Part shown: positions 15,934 through 25,449 of the stretch, piece by piece
How the letters are laid out: each line of letters opens with the position of its first letter
Position numbering within the stretch: position 1 is the first letter of the stretch
NCBI RefSeq assembly: GCF_050589645.1
Contig: NZ_JBNGOQ010000003.1
Location: forward strand, 744,001-808,000
Origin: JBNGOQ01 sp050589645
Lineage (GTDB): Bacteria > Bacteroidota > Bacteroidia > Flavobacteriales > Flavobacteriaceae
DNA length: 64,000 bases
Direction: 5' to 3'
Notes under the pieces: model-generated
What the model was told of the DNA's origin: nothing
The model's database searches: none
The model's input: the letters and a program-made list of their open reading frames with translations, nothing else
Made by a program: the position numbers and the translations under genes

Positions 15934-16947
15934 ATGTCTTTAATTGATAAGATTGTAAAGCTCAAGGAGGTGAATACCCTATCCAAGCATGAGCAGTTGG
16001 TACACGGGGTTATTGAGGCCATTGATGAAGGTATCCTGGTCACGGGAGACCAGCTTCCTTCTATCAATAAAATGGTAGAAGAACTGGGGTATGCCCGAAA
16101 GACCATAGTGAAGGCCTATGAGGAATTAAAGGAACGCGGTTTGGTGGAATCCAAAAAACTCAAGGGCTATTTTATCATAAGCCAGGAAACGAAGGTAACC
16201 CGAAAAATTGCGCTCTTGCTGTTCGCCTTCCATCGCTTTCAGGAAGAGTTTTACAATACCTTTAGAAAGGAATTGGGAAAACGTTTTCATATTGATGTGT
16301 TTTTTCATCACAACAACCTCACTATTTTTGAAAGTATTTTTGCCAACGTTAAGGGAAAGTACGGCATGTACGTTATCGCGCCAATTCCGAACAAGCGCAT
16401 ACGGCCCCTATTGGAAAGCATAGAACCCCAAAAGTTGCTTATTGTGGACCGTTTTTTAAAAATGCCCGATAGCTACTCCTACATATCCCAGGAATTCGAG
16501 GAGACTACCTATAGCAAGCTGACGGAACTTTTGCCCGCCATTAGGAATTACAAGAAGTTTATACTGTTTTTTAGCAAAAACACAGACTATCCTGTTGGAA
16601 TTTTACATGCCTTCAAACGTTTTTTGGCCGATTACGGAGTCCATGGGGAGGTCGAAAAAAAATATAAACCGGGATCCGTGAAACCTGGGCACCTCTATTT
16701 TTTTCTTGCCGATACGTTCTTCTGGGAAGTATTGCGCGATTGCAGGGACAATCAATATGTAGTGGGCAAGGACGTGGGTATCCTCTCGCACAACGATCAT
16801 ATTGCCAACCAGATCGTTTTTGGCGGAATTACCACGATTTCCACGGACTTTAACGACATGGCCAAAAAGGCCGCGAATTATGTAAAACACGGGAACAAGA
16901 CCCAGACAATCTTACCTTTTAATCTTATCCGGCGTAATTCCCTCTAG
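15934..16947 (+). CDS. GntR-family transcriptional regulator with sugar-binding-like C-terminus
   Basis: 337 aa. N-terminal winged HTH of the GntR type (about 12-85: HGVIEAIDEGILVTGDQLPSINKM, then YARKTIVKAYEELKERGLVES). The rest (about 95-330) resembles a LacI/periplasmic-binding-protein fold, with the late segment VGILSHNDHIANQIVFGGITTIS typical of LacI-like effector domains. Such GntR/LacI hybrids commonly control sugar loci in Bacteroidetes. It sits directly upstream of susC-susD-GH36-galK-galT, so a galactoside or galactose-derived effector is likely (inference). Palindromes at 15891-15919 suggest it represses itself. Confidence 0.85.
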   Translation: MSLIDKIVKLKEVNTLSKHEQLVHGVIEAIDEGILVTGDQLPSINKMVEELGYARKTIVKAYEELKERGLVESKKLKGYFIISQETKVTRKIALLLFAFHRFQEEFYNTFRKELGKRFHIDVFFHHNNLTIFESIFANVKGKYGMYVIAPIPNKRIRPLLESIEPQKLLIVDRFLKMPDSYSYISQEFEETTYSKLTELLPAIRNYKKFILFFSKNTDYPVGILHAFKRFLADYGVHGEVEKKYKPGSVKPGHLYFFLADTFFWEVLRDCRDNQYVVGKDVGILSHNDHIANQIVFGGITTISTDFNDMAKKAANYVKHGNKTQTILPFNLIRRNSL

Positions 16948-17042
16948 TCGGTTTTCCTAAGAAGCAGTGGCCGCTTCAAATGTCAAATATTTAAATTTTA
17001 TCACCAATAGCTGTTAAATAGTTATTTTTTTTAACCTTTTTT

Positions 17043-17072
17043 TTTGATGTGTTAATCTTTTTTTTACATTTG
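17043..17072 (+). promoter_or_regulatory. Flavobacterial-type promoter of susC
   Basis: TTTG (17043-17046), an 18-bp spacer and TACATTTG (17065-17072) match the Bacteroidetes housekeeping consensus TTTG and TAnnTTTG. Transcription would start near 17079, leaving a leader of about 48 nt before the susC ATG at 17127. The preceding stretch is T-rich. Confidence 0.7.
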
Positions 17073-17126
17073 TTGAGTAGCATAGAATATCATAGCATAA
17101 ATACTAATCAATCTAAATTCTACCTT

Positions 17127-20100
17127 ATGAACAAAAAACTGCTAAAGCAACTTACAGGTTTGGCACTCATGCTATTTAGCTGCATAGCCGCAGCACAGAC
17201 CTTGGAGGTCACGGGTACGGTTTCCGATACAGAGGGACCCTTACCGGGTGTCAACATTGTGGAAAAGGGAACTACCAATGGTGTTACGACCGATTTTGAT
17301 GGAAACTATGCGATCAGTGTTGCGAACGACGCCATCCTGGTATTCAGTTATATCGGGTATGGAACCCAAGAGATTGCGGTCAACGGACAAACCCAGATCA
17401 ACATTAGTTTGCAAGTGGATTCGGCCCTCCTGGATGAAGTAGTCATCGTGGGTTTTGGTTCGCAGGCCAAAGTGGATGTTACAGGCGCCATTTCTCAGAT
17501 AAAAGCGAAGGATGTGGAGCAGATTGTAACGGCGAACCCCACTACGGCATTACAAGGGAAACTCGCTGGGGTAACCGTGGAAAGCGCGGGTGGTGAACCC
17601 GGAAGTCCGGCCAACGTTTTTGTCCGAGGCATCAGCTCGTTGACCAATTCCTTTCCACTTTATGTAGTGGATGGGACCATTGTGGACGATATTGTTTTTC
17701 TGAACCCCAAGGATATTGTGGATATCCAGGTACTAAAGGATGCTACTTCAGCGGCTATTTACGGTACCAGGGCAGCAAATGGGGTAATCATCATTTCTAC
17801 CAATAGGGGCTACGTGAATTCCGCACCTACCGTAAACGTAGACATACGGACCGGTGTCAATACCTCCAGCAAAACACTGGATTTATTGAACGGGCCTGAA
17901 TATATAGCTTATTTGAATCAACGGAGGGTCAATGATGGACTTCTAGGCGATATCGTGGATCCGGGCATCAACACCGATTTTCAAGACCTCACCATAAATA
18001 CAGGGAGCATCGAAGATTATGGGTTTAATGTTAGTGGCGGGGGTGAAAATTCTTCCTACTTTTTTTCCAGCAACTACTATAAGGAAGAAGGACTGTTGAT
18101 CAGTTCGGATTTCCAAAGGATCACCTCTCGTTTAAACAGCAGGTTTACCTTGGGGAAATTTAAGATAGAGGAATCCCTTTTGTACGCGCAAAACGATTTT
18201 ACACAAAATTTGGCGTTTGGAAACCAAGGTCCCACATTGCCCATATTAAATGCCTTTAATCCGGATAATGAAGGGGGTTTTGAAGCTGTGGACGGCGATA
18301 TCTATGGGGTAGGGGGAACCAACAAATTTGCCAACGCCAACCTGCTTGATGATGAAAACACAGAAAGGAACCTATTGGGCAATGTTAACCTAAGTTATGA
18401 GATTATCGAAGGACTTACGGCCAAGTTGAACATTGGTGTTGACTATAGGAACATCTATAGAAACTCCTTTTTGCCCACCTTCTTTCAAAGTGTTACGGAT
18501 GCCACCGCCAATATCAATGACGCCAATGATCTAACAGAAGTAAGGCAGGAAATTTTATCCACCAATGTGGAGCCCACTATAAACTATAAAAGGGCATTTG
18601 GAAAGCACGATTTTGACATGCTATTGGGCGGTGCCCGTCAGCAAGTCGATAACAATACCTTAGCGGTTTATGTGCAGGGCCTCCCCAGTAACAATATCAG
18701 AAATGTTGCCGGCTTTGCAGATTTGGTCCAGAATACCGGTGGAGGTAGATTGTTATCGCGTTTGTTTTCCACCTTCGGGCGTATCAATTATAAATATGAT
18801 AACAAATACCTTTTCTCTGGTATTGTTCGTAGGGATGCCACTTCGCGTTTCTCTTCGCTCAACGACTTGAACTCCGATGTATTTCCGTCCTTTTCGGTAG
18901 GATGGATCATAAGCAATGAAGGTTTTTGGCCAGAGGAGTCCGTGTTCAATACCTTAAAGTTTCGTGCAGGATACGGGGAATTGGGATCTCAAAATATTGG
19001 AGATTTTGTTTTCCAATCCGTACTGGGTATCTCTTCCAATGTTGCCTTCGGAGGCACACCCGATCAAGGTTTTGCCATTACGTCCCTTGTTGACAAGAAT
19101 ATTACTTTTGAAACGGCCACCACGATCAATGTGGGTCTCGATGCCGCACTGTTCGATAACCGCTTAAACGTAAGTCTGGATTATTTTTCCAGGGATAACG
19201 ATGATGTCCTATTGGCCGTGGATGTGCCATCAACAACAGGTTCGGCCAATCCAGTAATTCAAAATGCCGCTTCCATTAACAATAAAGGTTTTGAATTGCA
19301 GGCGAGTTGGAGCAATCGAAGCGAAGGAGATTTCAATTTCGATATCGGGTTTAATTTTGCGGCCATTGATAATGAGCTGACCACGGCTCCGAACCCCATA
19401 CTTGGCCCCGTAATCAACGAGGAACAGACCAGGGTAAACCGCTTTGAGGAAGGCAATCCCTTAGGTTTTTTCTTTGGGTTCCGCAACGACGGCATTTACC
19501 GCAGTCAGGCCGAAATAGATAGCGATCCGGGCATTGCCAACGACCCAACCAGACGAGGCTTGGTACAGCCTGGAGATTTCAGAAGAGTGGATGTGAACGG
19601 CGATGGACAGATTACCACGGATGACCAGGTAAATTTGGGTGATCCCACGCCTGACTTTACCTACGGAATCAATTTTAGCGGTACCTATAAAAACTGGGAT
19701 TTTGGCCTGTTCTTTAACGGGGTGCAAGGCAATGAAATTTACAATGTCACCAAGTTTTTTGGCGTCTTTTTCACGGACGACAATAAATTTGGATTGGTTC
19801 GGAACTCTTTTGTCCTAGGCCAGAATGAAAATACAAATGTCCCTAGGGCAGCTGCCGCGGGAGGACCTGCAGGAAACCAATTGCCTTCGGATTTCTTCGT
19901 GGAGGACGGCTCGTTTTTACGTCTCAAGACCTTGGAGATAGGCTATGATCTCAGTGACCTTTTTGGCGAGGTGCCATGGGTCAAGAACGCCAGGCTCTTC
20001 TTTAATATGCAAAACGTATTTACCATAACCGGATATTCGGGATACGATCCCGAGATTGGCTCTACTTCGGGCGCCCAAGCCGATGCAGATACAGGATTCT

Positions 20101-20204
20101 TCGGCTTCAGGAATGTGACCAACCCCATTTTGGGTAGGGGATTGGATGTACGGGCGCAACCCCGGCCCAGAACGTTCATTTTAGGGGCCCAAATATCTTT
20201 TTAA
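17127..20204 (+). CDS. SusC/RagA family TonB-linked outer-membrane receptor
   Basis: 1025-aa importer of oligosaccharides across the outer membrane. Signal peptide about 1-24, CarboxypepD_reg-like domain about 26-97 (VTGTVSDTEGPLPGVNIVEKG), TonB-box-like LLDEVVIVGFG (101-111), plug domain about 115-225 with SusC signatures LQGKLAGVTV, ATSAAIYGTRAANGVIII, then the beta barrel ending in an aromatic residue (ILGAQISF). I chose the ATG at 17127: the frame is open 26 codons further, but only this start gives a normal signal peptide behind the promoter at 17043-17072. It is followed by susD and the alpha-galactosidase locus, so alpha-galactosides (melibiose or raffinose type) are the probable cargo. 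Confidence 0.95.
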   Translation: MNKKLLKQLTGLALMLFSCIAAAQTLEVTGTVSDTEGPLPGVNIVEKGTTNGVTTDFDGNYAISVANDAILVFSYIGYGTQEIAVNGQTQINISLQVDSALLDEVVIVGFGSQAKVDVTGAISQIKAKDVEQIVTANPTTALQGKLAGVTVESAGGEPGSPANVFVRGISSLTNSFPLYVVDGTIVDDIVFLNPKDIVDIQVLKDATSAAIYGTRAANGVIIISTNRGYVNSAPTVNVDIRTGVNTSSKTLDLLNGPEYIAYLNQRRVNDGLLGDIVDPGINTDFQDLTINTGSIEDYGFNVSGGGENSSYFFSSNYYKEEGLLISSDFQRITSRLNSRFTLGKFKIEESLLYAQNDFTQNLAFGNQGPTLPILNAFNPDNEGGFEAVDGDIYGVGGTNKFANANLLDDENTERNLLGNVNLSYEIIEGLTAKLNIGVDYRNIYRNSFLPTFFQSVTDATANINDANDLTEVRQEILSTNVEPTINYKRAFGKHDFDMLLGGARQQVDNNTLAVYVQGLPSNNIRNVAGFADLVQNTGGGRLLSRLFSTFGRINYKYDNKYLFSGIVRRDATSRFSSLNDLNSDVFPSFSVGWIISNEGFWPEESVFNTLKFRAGYGELGSQNIGDFVFQSVLGISSNVAFGGTPDQGFAITSLVDKNITFETATTINVGLDAALFDNRLNVSLDYFSRDNDDVLLAVDVPSTTGSANPVIQNAASINNKGFELQASWSNRSEGDFNFDIGFNFAAIDNELTTAPNPILGPVINEEQTRVNRFEEGNPLGFFFGFRNDGIYRSQAEIDSDPGIANDPTRRGLVQPGDFRRVDVNGDGQITTDDQVNLGDPTPDFTYGINFSGTYKNWDFGLFFNGVQGNEIYNVTKFFGVFFTDDNKFGLVRNSFVLGQNENTNVPRAAAAGGPAGNQLPSDFFVEDGSFLRLKTLEIGYDLSDLFGEVPWVKNARLFFNMQNVFTITGYSGYDPEIGSTSGAQADADTGFFGFRNVTNPILGRGLDVRAQPRPRTFILGAQISF

Positions 20205-20240
20205 AAAAAATTGTTTTATAATTTAAATGTAATTATAGTC

Positions 20241-21818
20241 ATGAAAATAAAAAGTAAAATTTTAGGGAGTCTTCTTTTATTGGGACTAGCGTTCCACATA
20301 AATGGATGTGACGAAGATCAGTTGGAGCTTTCCAATCCAAACACCGTGGCAGAGCCTGAATTTTTTCAATCGGAAACTGATTTTAGGCTTGCGGTAAATG
20401 GCATGTACCACCCCATAACGGCTGTTTTCTTCTGGGGAAGGGTAGTGCATACCGGTGCCGTACTACGTTCGGACGCTTTTAATATTGTACCCTTTGATAC
20501 AAATACCCAGATGTCTACGCTTCAGGGCGTTCCCGGGGTGTCGCGCTGGTCTGCCGATATGTTTCCGCAATTGTATCAGACGATATCCAGGGCCAATACG
20601 ATTATTCAAGCCGCGAATGACGAAAACTTGTCGAATGCCACGGTACGTGATGAAATTTTAGGACAAGCTTATTTTATGAGAGCCTTTGCCAACTGGTATC
20701 TAGCGGCCTACTGGGGCAATGTACCCTTGGTTATGCAGACACCTACATCCACAGAGGATTTCTTTCCTCCCCCTGCTACCCAAGCGGAAATATTCAATGC
20801 AGTTATTGCGGATCTTACCGAAGCTGCCAACAGATTGCCGGCCTCATGGGGAGAAGAGGACGCCGGAAGACCTACTGCGGGCTCCGCTTTGGGACTCAGG
20901 GGCAAAACACATCTGTATATGCAAAACTATGCGGAGGCAGCTACGGATCTAAGGGCGGTAACCACAAATTTCAGCTACGCCCTTTTACCTGCGGAACGTT
21001 ATGCGGAGAATTTTGATGAATCCAATGAAAACAACGAGGAATCGGTCTTTGAATTGCAATATTTGGGTCAGGATAACTTTGTATGGGGCTCGGATATCCC
21101 CGGTACGGGAACGCAGGGAAATTACTTCATCGACTATGCCCCGCCAAATTTAAGTCCGGATAACGGCCATTTTATCAACCCGCACATCTTTCAGGTTTTT
21201 GAGGACAATGGTGACACCGTGCGTCGAAATGAAACTATCGGGTTTGACTACCCCGGTTCCACCGGGTATGGTGGACTACCCTTTGCCGAAGATTTTGCCG
21301 CGGATATTGCGGAAGCCAATACTAGGGGCGTGGAACCTTATTTTACAAAAAAGTATGCCGCTTATTTTGCGGGCACCAGAGAGAGTATCCCGGTATTGGG
21401 TCAAACCATCGGGACCAACTGGAGGATCATACGATATGCCGACGTACTGTTGATGCTCGCCGAGGCGGAAAACGAATTGGGAAATACCGGAACGGCCATT
21501 ACCCTTATCAATCAGGTCCGAGCCAGGGCGGGAATTGCAGATCTCGTCGCAGGCCTTACCCAGGCACAGGTTTTTGATGCCATTGTGGATGAGCGGATCA
21601 TGGAATTGACCGGGGAAAGCCATCGCTTTCTCGACTTGGTTCGCTGGGGCTTGGCAGACGACATTTTGGGACCGGGATCTACTGTGGCCAATGGTAGGCA
21701 TCCGAAGTCCCTTGCCGGCGAATCCGCCGTTTTCACCAGCGGCCGCGATGAGTTGATATGGATACCTGTTCCACAATTGCAGGCAAACCCAAATCTGGTT
21801 CAAAACCCAGGTTATTAA
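20241..21818 (+). CDS. SusD/RagB family nutrient-binding lipoprotein
   Basis: 525 aa, the surface lid of the SusC transporter. A lipoprotein signal ends at C23 (AFHINGC), then come the SusD TPR-like helices (RANTIIQAANDENLS, AYFMRAFANWYLAAYWGNVPL) and the C-terminal SusD domain (WRIIRYADVLLMLAEAENELGN, INQVRARAG, DERIMELTGESHRFLDLVRWG). The ATG at 20241 is preferred over the upstream one at 20211 because it starts the signal peptide. It lies 36 bp after susC, and a strong terminator follows at 21867-21899. The ligand is inferred from the GH36, galK and galT genes downstream. Confidence 0.95.
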   Translation: MKIKSKILGSLLLLGLAFHINGCDEDQLELSNPNTVAEPEFFQSETDFRLAVNGMYHPITAVFFWGRVVHTGAVLRSDAFNIVPFDTNTQMSTLQGVPGVSRWSADMFPQLYQTISRANTIIQAANDENLSNATVRDEILGQAYFMRAFANWYLAAYWGNVPLVMQTPTSTEDFFPPPATQAEIFNAVIADLTEAANRLPASWGEEDAGRPTAGSALGLRGKTHLYMQNYAEAATDLRAVTTNFSYALLPAERYAENFDESNENNEESVFELQYLGQDNFVWGSDIPGTGTQGNYFIDYAPPNLSPDNGHFINPHIFQVFEDNGDTVRRNETIGFDYPGSTGYGGLPFAEDFAADIAEANTRGVEPYFTKKYAAYFAGTRESIPVLGQTIGTNWRIIRYADVLLMLAEAENELGNTGTAITLINQVRARAGIADLVAGLTQAQVFDAIVDERIMELTGESHRFLDLVRWGLADDILGPGSTVANGRHPKSLAGESAVFTSGRDELIWIPVPQLQANPNLVQNPGY

Positions 21819-21866
21819 AGAAAGTTTTTTTGAGTTTAGTTTAAGTTTTTTCAGTTTAGCATGTGT

Positions 21867-21899
21867 AAAAGCCAAGTGATGTTCGGTTACTTGGCTTTT
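21867..21899 (+). terminator. Intrinsic terminator after susD
   Basis: AAAAGCCAAGT and ACTTGGCTTTT form an 11-bp perfect stem (21867-21877, 21889-21899) with an 11-nt loop and a T-rich 3' end. It would separate abundant susCD mRNA from the catabolic genes downstream, or reduce read-through into them. Confidence 0.8.
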
Positions 21900-21968
21900 A
21901 TTAAAGTGGTATGCTGCTTTTTTGGACCACTGCTGAACGAACCGGTCATTTAATAAAAAGGAAATAGT

Positions 21969-23738
21969 ATGATTACGGGGACCACCGAGAAAAATATAGG
22001 TCAGATCAGCGTTCTTGGGGCAGAGGCCGCTATAACCTCAACACTTACCAAGACGTACGATAAAGATGGGCTTGTCCTATATGATGTGGATATCAACAGC
22101 GAAATTCAGATGTATCCCCAGCCTGTTACATTAAAGTGGATCGTACCTGCAGTCAATGTTAAAGGGGTATGGAAACCGACTGCGGATTTTTCCAAGCGCA
22201 TACAGGCAGACTGGGAACTGGGGGATATGGAATCCAGGATTTCCATAGATGCCCCGGTGATAAGCCTGTTTGGCCATAATGACCATAACGTATTGACCTT
22301 TGCCTGTTCCAATGCCATCAATAAATTGGAAATGAACGCTCGGCTAAGGGAAGAGGACAACTGCTTCCATTGTCATATTACCTTTTTTACGGAATATGAG
22401 TACGCCATGAAAAATTTTAAAGTGCAGTTGCGTTTGGACTATCGCGATTTGCATTTCTCCAAAACGCTTAGGGAAGTATCGCAATGGTGGGAGAGCTATG
22501 ATGCTTTAAAACCTGCCTACGTGCCAAGCAGTGCCAAGATGCCCTTGTACTCTACATGGTATCAGTTCCATCAAAATTTGAACGAGGAACTATTGTTGAA
22601 GGAATGTGAAGTTGCAAGCCGCCTAGGATATGGGACCATTATTATTGATGACGGTTGGCAAACCGTAGATTCTAATCGAGGATACGATTATACAGGCGAT
22701 TGGCACCCAGAACGTATTCCGGAAATGACCGCTTTTGTAAACCGTATACATCAATTGGGTATGAAGGTGGGCCTATGGTTTTCTGTGCCTTTCTGCGGTA
22801 GAAAGTCCAAGGCTTATAAAAAATTTAAGGGAAAGTTTCTGACCGAAAATCATCGGTGGGCACCTGTCTTCGATCCCCGTTTCCCCGAGGTGAGACAGTA
22901 TTTGATAGCGACCTATGCGAACGCCTTGGAACACTGGAATTTGGATGGTTTTAAACTGGATTTTATAGATGATTTCAGACTGTATCCCGACACCCCTCTT
23001 AGTCAGGAAGACGGAAGGGACTACGCTTCTATCAATGCAGCGGTTGATCGGTTGTTGACCGATGTTATCAAAGCCTTACAGGACATAAATCCAGAGGTTT
23101 TCATCGAGTTTAGACAAAAGTATACAGGGCCTGCCATGCGTAAGCACGGCAATATGTTCCGAGCGTTCGATTGCCCTGGGGATGCCACCATGAACCGCGT
23201 CCGTATAGCGGATATTAAAATGCTATGTGGCCGGAGTGCCGTGCATTCGGATATGGTGACCTGGCACGAGGACGAACCCTTGGAAATAGCCGCACTTCAC
23301 ATGATAAATACCCTTTTTGGAGTGCCACAATTATCCATGTTATTGGGCGATATGCCTTCGAGGTACATTAAAATGATCGCCTTTTATACGGCCTATTGGA
23401 AGGAAAATGCCTCCGTCCTCTTGGAGGGCGATTTTAAACCCTACGGACCTCTATCCAACTATCCGATCCAAAGCGTAATGAAAAATCAACATATAATTTT
23501 TGGGATTTACGATGAGCGCTTGCTTCCCTTTGAAGAAGCGTATAGGACGGTTCACGTATTGAACGCAAAAATGTCCGAGCAAATCGTTCTCGATTTTAAG
23601 AGCGATTTTGGAGGGTACAATTGTTGTATATTTGACTGCATGGGTACCATAATTGAGGAAAAGGATATGCTTTTTAAACAGGGATTGTTATCGATTGCGG
23701 TCCCGAAAGGCGGCATGGTACAATGTCTGAAACAATAA
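21969..23738 (+). CDS. Alpha-galactosidase, glycoside hydrolase family 36-like
   Basis: 589 aa, no signal peptide, so probably cytoplasmic. An N-terminal beta-rich domain (about 1-175) precedes a TIM barrel. Barrel motifs are IIDDGWQ (225-231), the nucleophile segment DGFKLDF with D331, and RAFDCPGDATMNR with D405 (or D401) as the likely acid/base. These fit GH36 enzymes that hydrolyse terminal alpha-1,6-galactosides by a retaining mechanism. The overall similarity to classical GH36 (KWD-type nucleophile) is moderate, so another alpha-galactoside specificity is possible. It lies between susCD and a galactose-type symporter, galK and galT. Released galactose would enter the Leloir pathway. Confidence 0.82.
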   Translation: MITGTTEKNIGQISVLGAEAAITSTLTKTYDKDGLVLYDVDINSEIQMYPQPVTLKWIVPAVNVKGVWKPTADFSKRIQADWELGDMESRISIDAPVISLFGHNDHNVLTFACSNAINKLEMNARLREEDNCFHCHITFFTEYEYAMKNFKVQLRLDYRDLHFSKTLREVSQWWESYDALKPAYVPSSAKMPLYSTWYQFHQNLNEELLLKECEVASRLGYGTIIIDDGWQTVDSNRGYDYTGDWHPERIPEMTAFVNRIHQLGMKVGLWFSVPFCGRKSKAYKKFKGKFLTENHRWAPVFDPRFPEVRQYLIATYANALEHWNLDGFKLDFIDDFRLYPDTPLSQEDGRDYASINAAVDRLLTDVIKALQDINPEVFIEFRQKYTGPAMRKHGNMFRAFDCPGDATMNRVRIADIKMLCGRSAVHSDMVTWHEDEPLEIAALHMINTLFGVPQLSMLLGDMPSRYIKMIAFYTAYWKENASVLLEGDFKPYGPLSNYPIQSVMKNQHIIFGIYDERLLPFEEAYRTVHVLNAKMSEQIVLDFKSDFGGYNCCIFDCMGTIIEEKDMLFKQGLLSIAVPKGGMVQCLKQ

Positions 23739-23765
23739 TTAATTGCAACCAAACCAACTATAATT

Positions 23766-25421
23766 ATGGGAATACTCGCCATTGCTTCGTTCGCAGGATT
23801 TACCTTATTGGTAGCGGGGATTGCATGGTACGCTACCCGAAGTACAAACGAGAAATCGGCCGATGGCTATTATCTTGGCGGAAGAAGCCTAGGGGCAATT
23901 ACCATTGCCGGCTCGTTGTTGCTTACCAACCTTTCGGCGGAGCAGATCGTTGGCCTTAACGGTCAGGCGTTCACAGAGGGTGTTTTGGTTATGGCATGGG
24001 AGACCCTGGCAGCCATTGCCATGATTGTCACCGCCATTTTTCTGCTTCCCAAATACATGAGGGGCGGCATCACTACCATACCACAGTTTATTGAGAACAG
24101 ATTTGACCATCAGACCAAGGCAATTTTATCCGTTTTATTTTTGATAGCGTACGGGATTGTTTTGCTGCCCACCATATTGTATTCCGGTTCCTTGGCCTTT
24201 AGTACCATGTTTGATCTACCCAACATGCTGGGACTGTCCCAAAATGCCACCATTTGGGTATGTGTTTGGAGCATAGGCATAATTGGGTCCATTTACGCCA
24301 TTTTCGGCGGCCTTAAAGCGGTGGCCGTGTCCGATTTGATCAATGCGGTGGGACTACTGATAGGAGGACTTTTGATTCCCGTCTTTGGTTTAATGGCCAT
24401 AGGAAACGGCAGTGTTTCCCAAGGTTTGGATATTTTATGGAAGAGTAATCCGGAAAAATTTATCGCTGCGGGCGGGGTAGATGCTTCCGTTCCGTTCGGC
24501 ACTATCTTTACAGGAATGATGTTGGCCCAGATTTATTATTGGGGGACCAATCAGTCTATTTTGCAGCGTGTTTTTGGAGCCAAAAGCTTAAAGGAAGGCC
24601 AGAAAGGGATGATTCTGGCAGCCTTCGTAAAATTCCTTATTCCGGTCATTGTGGTACTGCCTGGAATCATTGCTTGGCATTTGTTCGGCGAGGACCTGGA
24701 TTATGCAGACCTTGCCTATCCCAGATTGGTCAAAACTGTTTTGCCTGCTGCATTCATCGGATTTTTTGCCGCGGTGCTTTTCGGGGCCGTGCTCAGTTCC
24801 TTCAACAGTTTATTGAATAGTAGCGCTACCTTGTTTGGATTCGACCTGTACAAACAATATTTCAAAAAAGGGTCTTCTGAACTGCAAACGGTAAAAGCCG
24901 GCAAATCTTTTGGGATGCTGTTGGCCTTGGTATCTATGTGTATCGCACCTTTTATCGTGTATGCTCCCGATGGTTTGTTCAGTTATATCCAGGTTATGTT
25001 GGGAAGTTTAAGTGTACCGATTTTTGCCGTGGTTCTGGTGGGTATTTATACCAAAAAGGTTCCCGCATTGGGTGCCAAGCTTGTTTTGACCTTTGGCGTA
25101 CTCATCTATTTGTTCAGCCAGTTCGTTTTGAGTCCGTATTATGTGGACTACGCCCTTGTTGAAGCTGGGTCAGAAGGCATTACCGACCCCAAAGCGCTAA
25201 GCATAATCAAAGCAGAGGCGTACCCGCACTTTCTTCATGTTATGGGAATCTTGTTCGTTTTTAACGTCTTGGTGCTGCTGATTATCGGAAAATTGGCTCC
25301 CAGGGATACCCCTTATGTACCGATGACTACGGAGGAAATCGACATCACGCCGTGGAAATATGCGCTGTTGGTGGGTGCATTGATTACCGCATTGGTATTG
25401 AGCACCTATTTGATCTTTTAG
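23766..25421 (+). CDS. Sodium/sugar symporter, SGLT-like (SSS family)
   Basis: 551-aa inner-membrane carrier with about 14 hydrophobic helices. It shares with Vibrio SGLT the sugar-site segment LTNLSAEQIVGLNGQ followed by AWE, the YWGTNQ motif, and AFVKFLIPVIVVLPG carrying the conserved lysine. These residues contact galactose in vSGLT, so transport of galactose or a small galactoside with sodium is the best guess. It starts 27 bp after the alpha-galactosidase and ends 28 bp before galK, which places it in the galactose transcription unit. It is a different SSS subgroup from the PutP-like protein at 14250. Confidence 0.9.
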   Translation: MGILAIASFAGFTLLVAGIAWYATRSTNEKSADGYYLGGRSLGAITIAGSLLLTNLSAEQIVGLNGQAFTEGVLVMAWETLAAIAMIVTAIFLLPKYMRGGITTIPQFIENRFDHQTKAILSVLFLIAYGIVLLPTILYSGSLAFSTMFDLPNMLGLSQNATIWVCVWSIGIIGSIYAIFGGLKAVAVSDLINAVGLLIGGLLIPVFGLMAIGNGSVSQGLDILWKSNPEKFIAAGGVDASVPFGTIFTGMMLAQIYYWGTNQSILQRVFGAKSLKEGQKGMILAAFVKFLIPVIVVLPGIIAWHLFGEDLDYADLAYPRLVKTVLPAAFIGFFAAVLFGAVLSSFNSLLNSSATLFGFDLYKQYFKKGSSELQTVKAGKSFGMLLALVSMCIAPFIVYAPDGLFSYIQVMLGSLSVPIFAVVLVGIYTKKVPALGAKLVLTFGVLIYLFSQFVLSPYYVDYALVEAGSEGITDPKALSIIKAEAYPHFLHVMGILFVFNVLVLLIIGKLAPRDTPYVPMTTEEIDITPWKYALLVGALITALVLSTYLIF

Positions 25422-25449
25422 GCCTGCAAATTCACAGAATGGACCACAC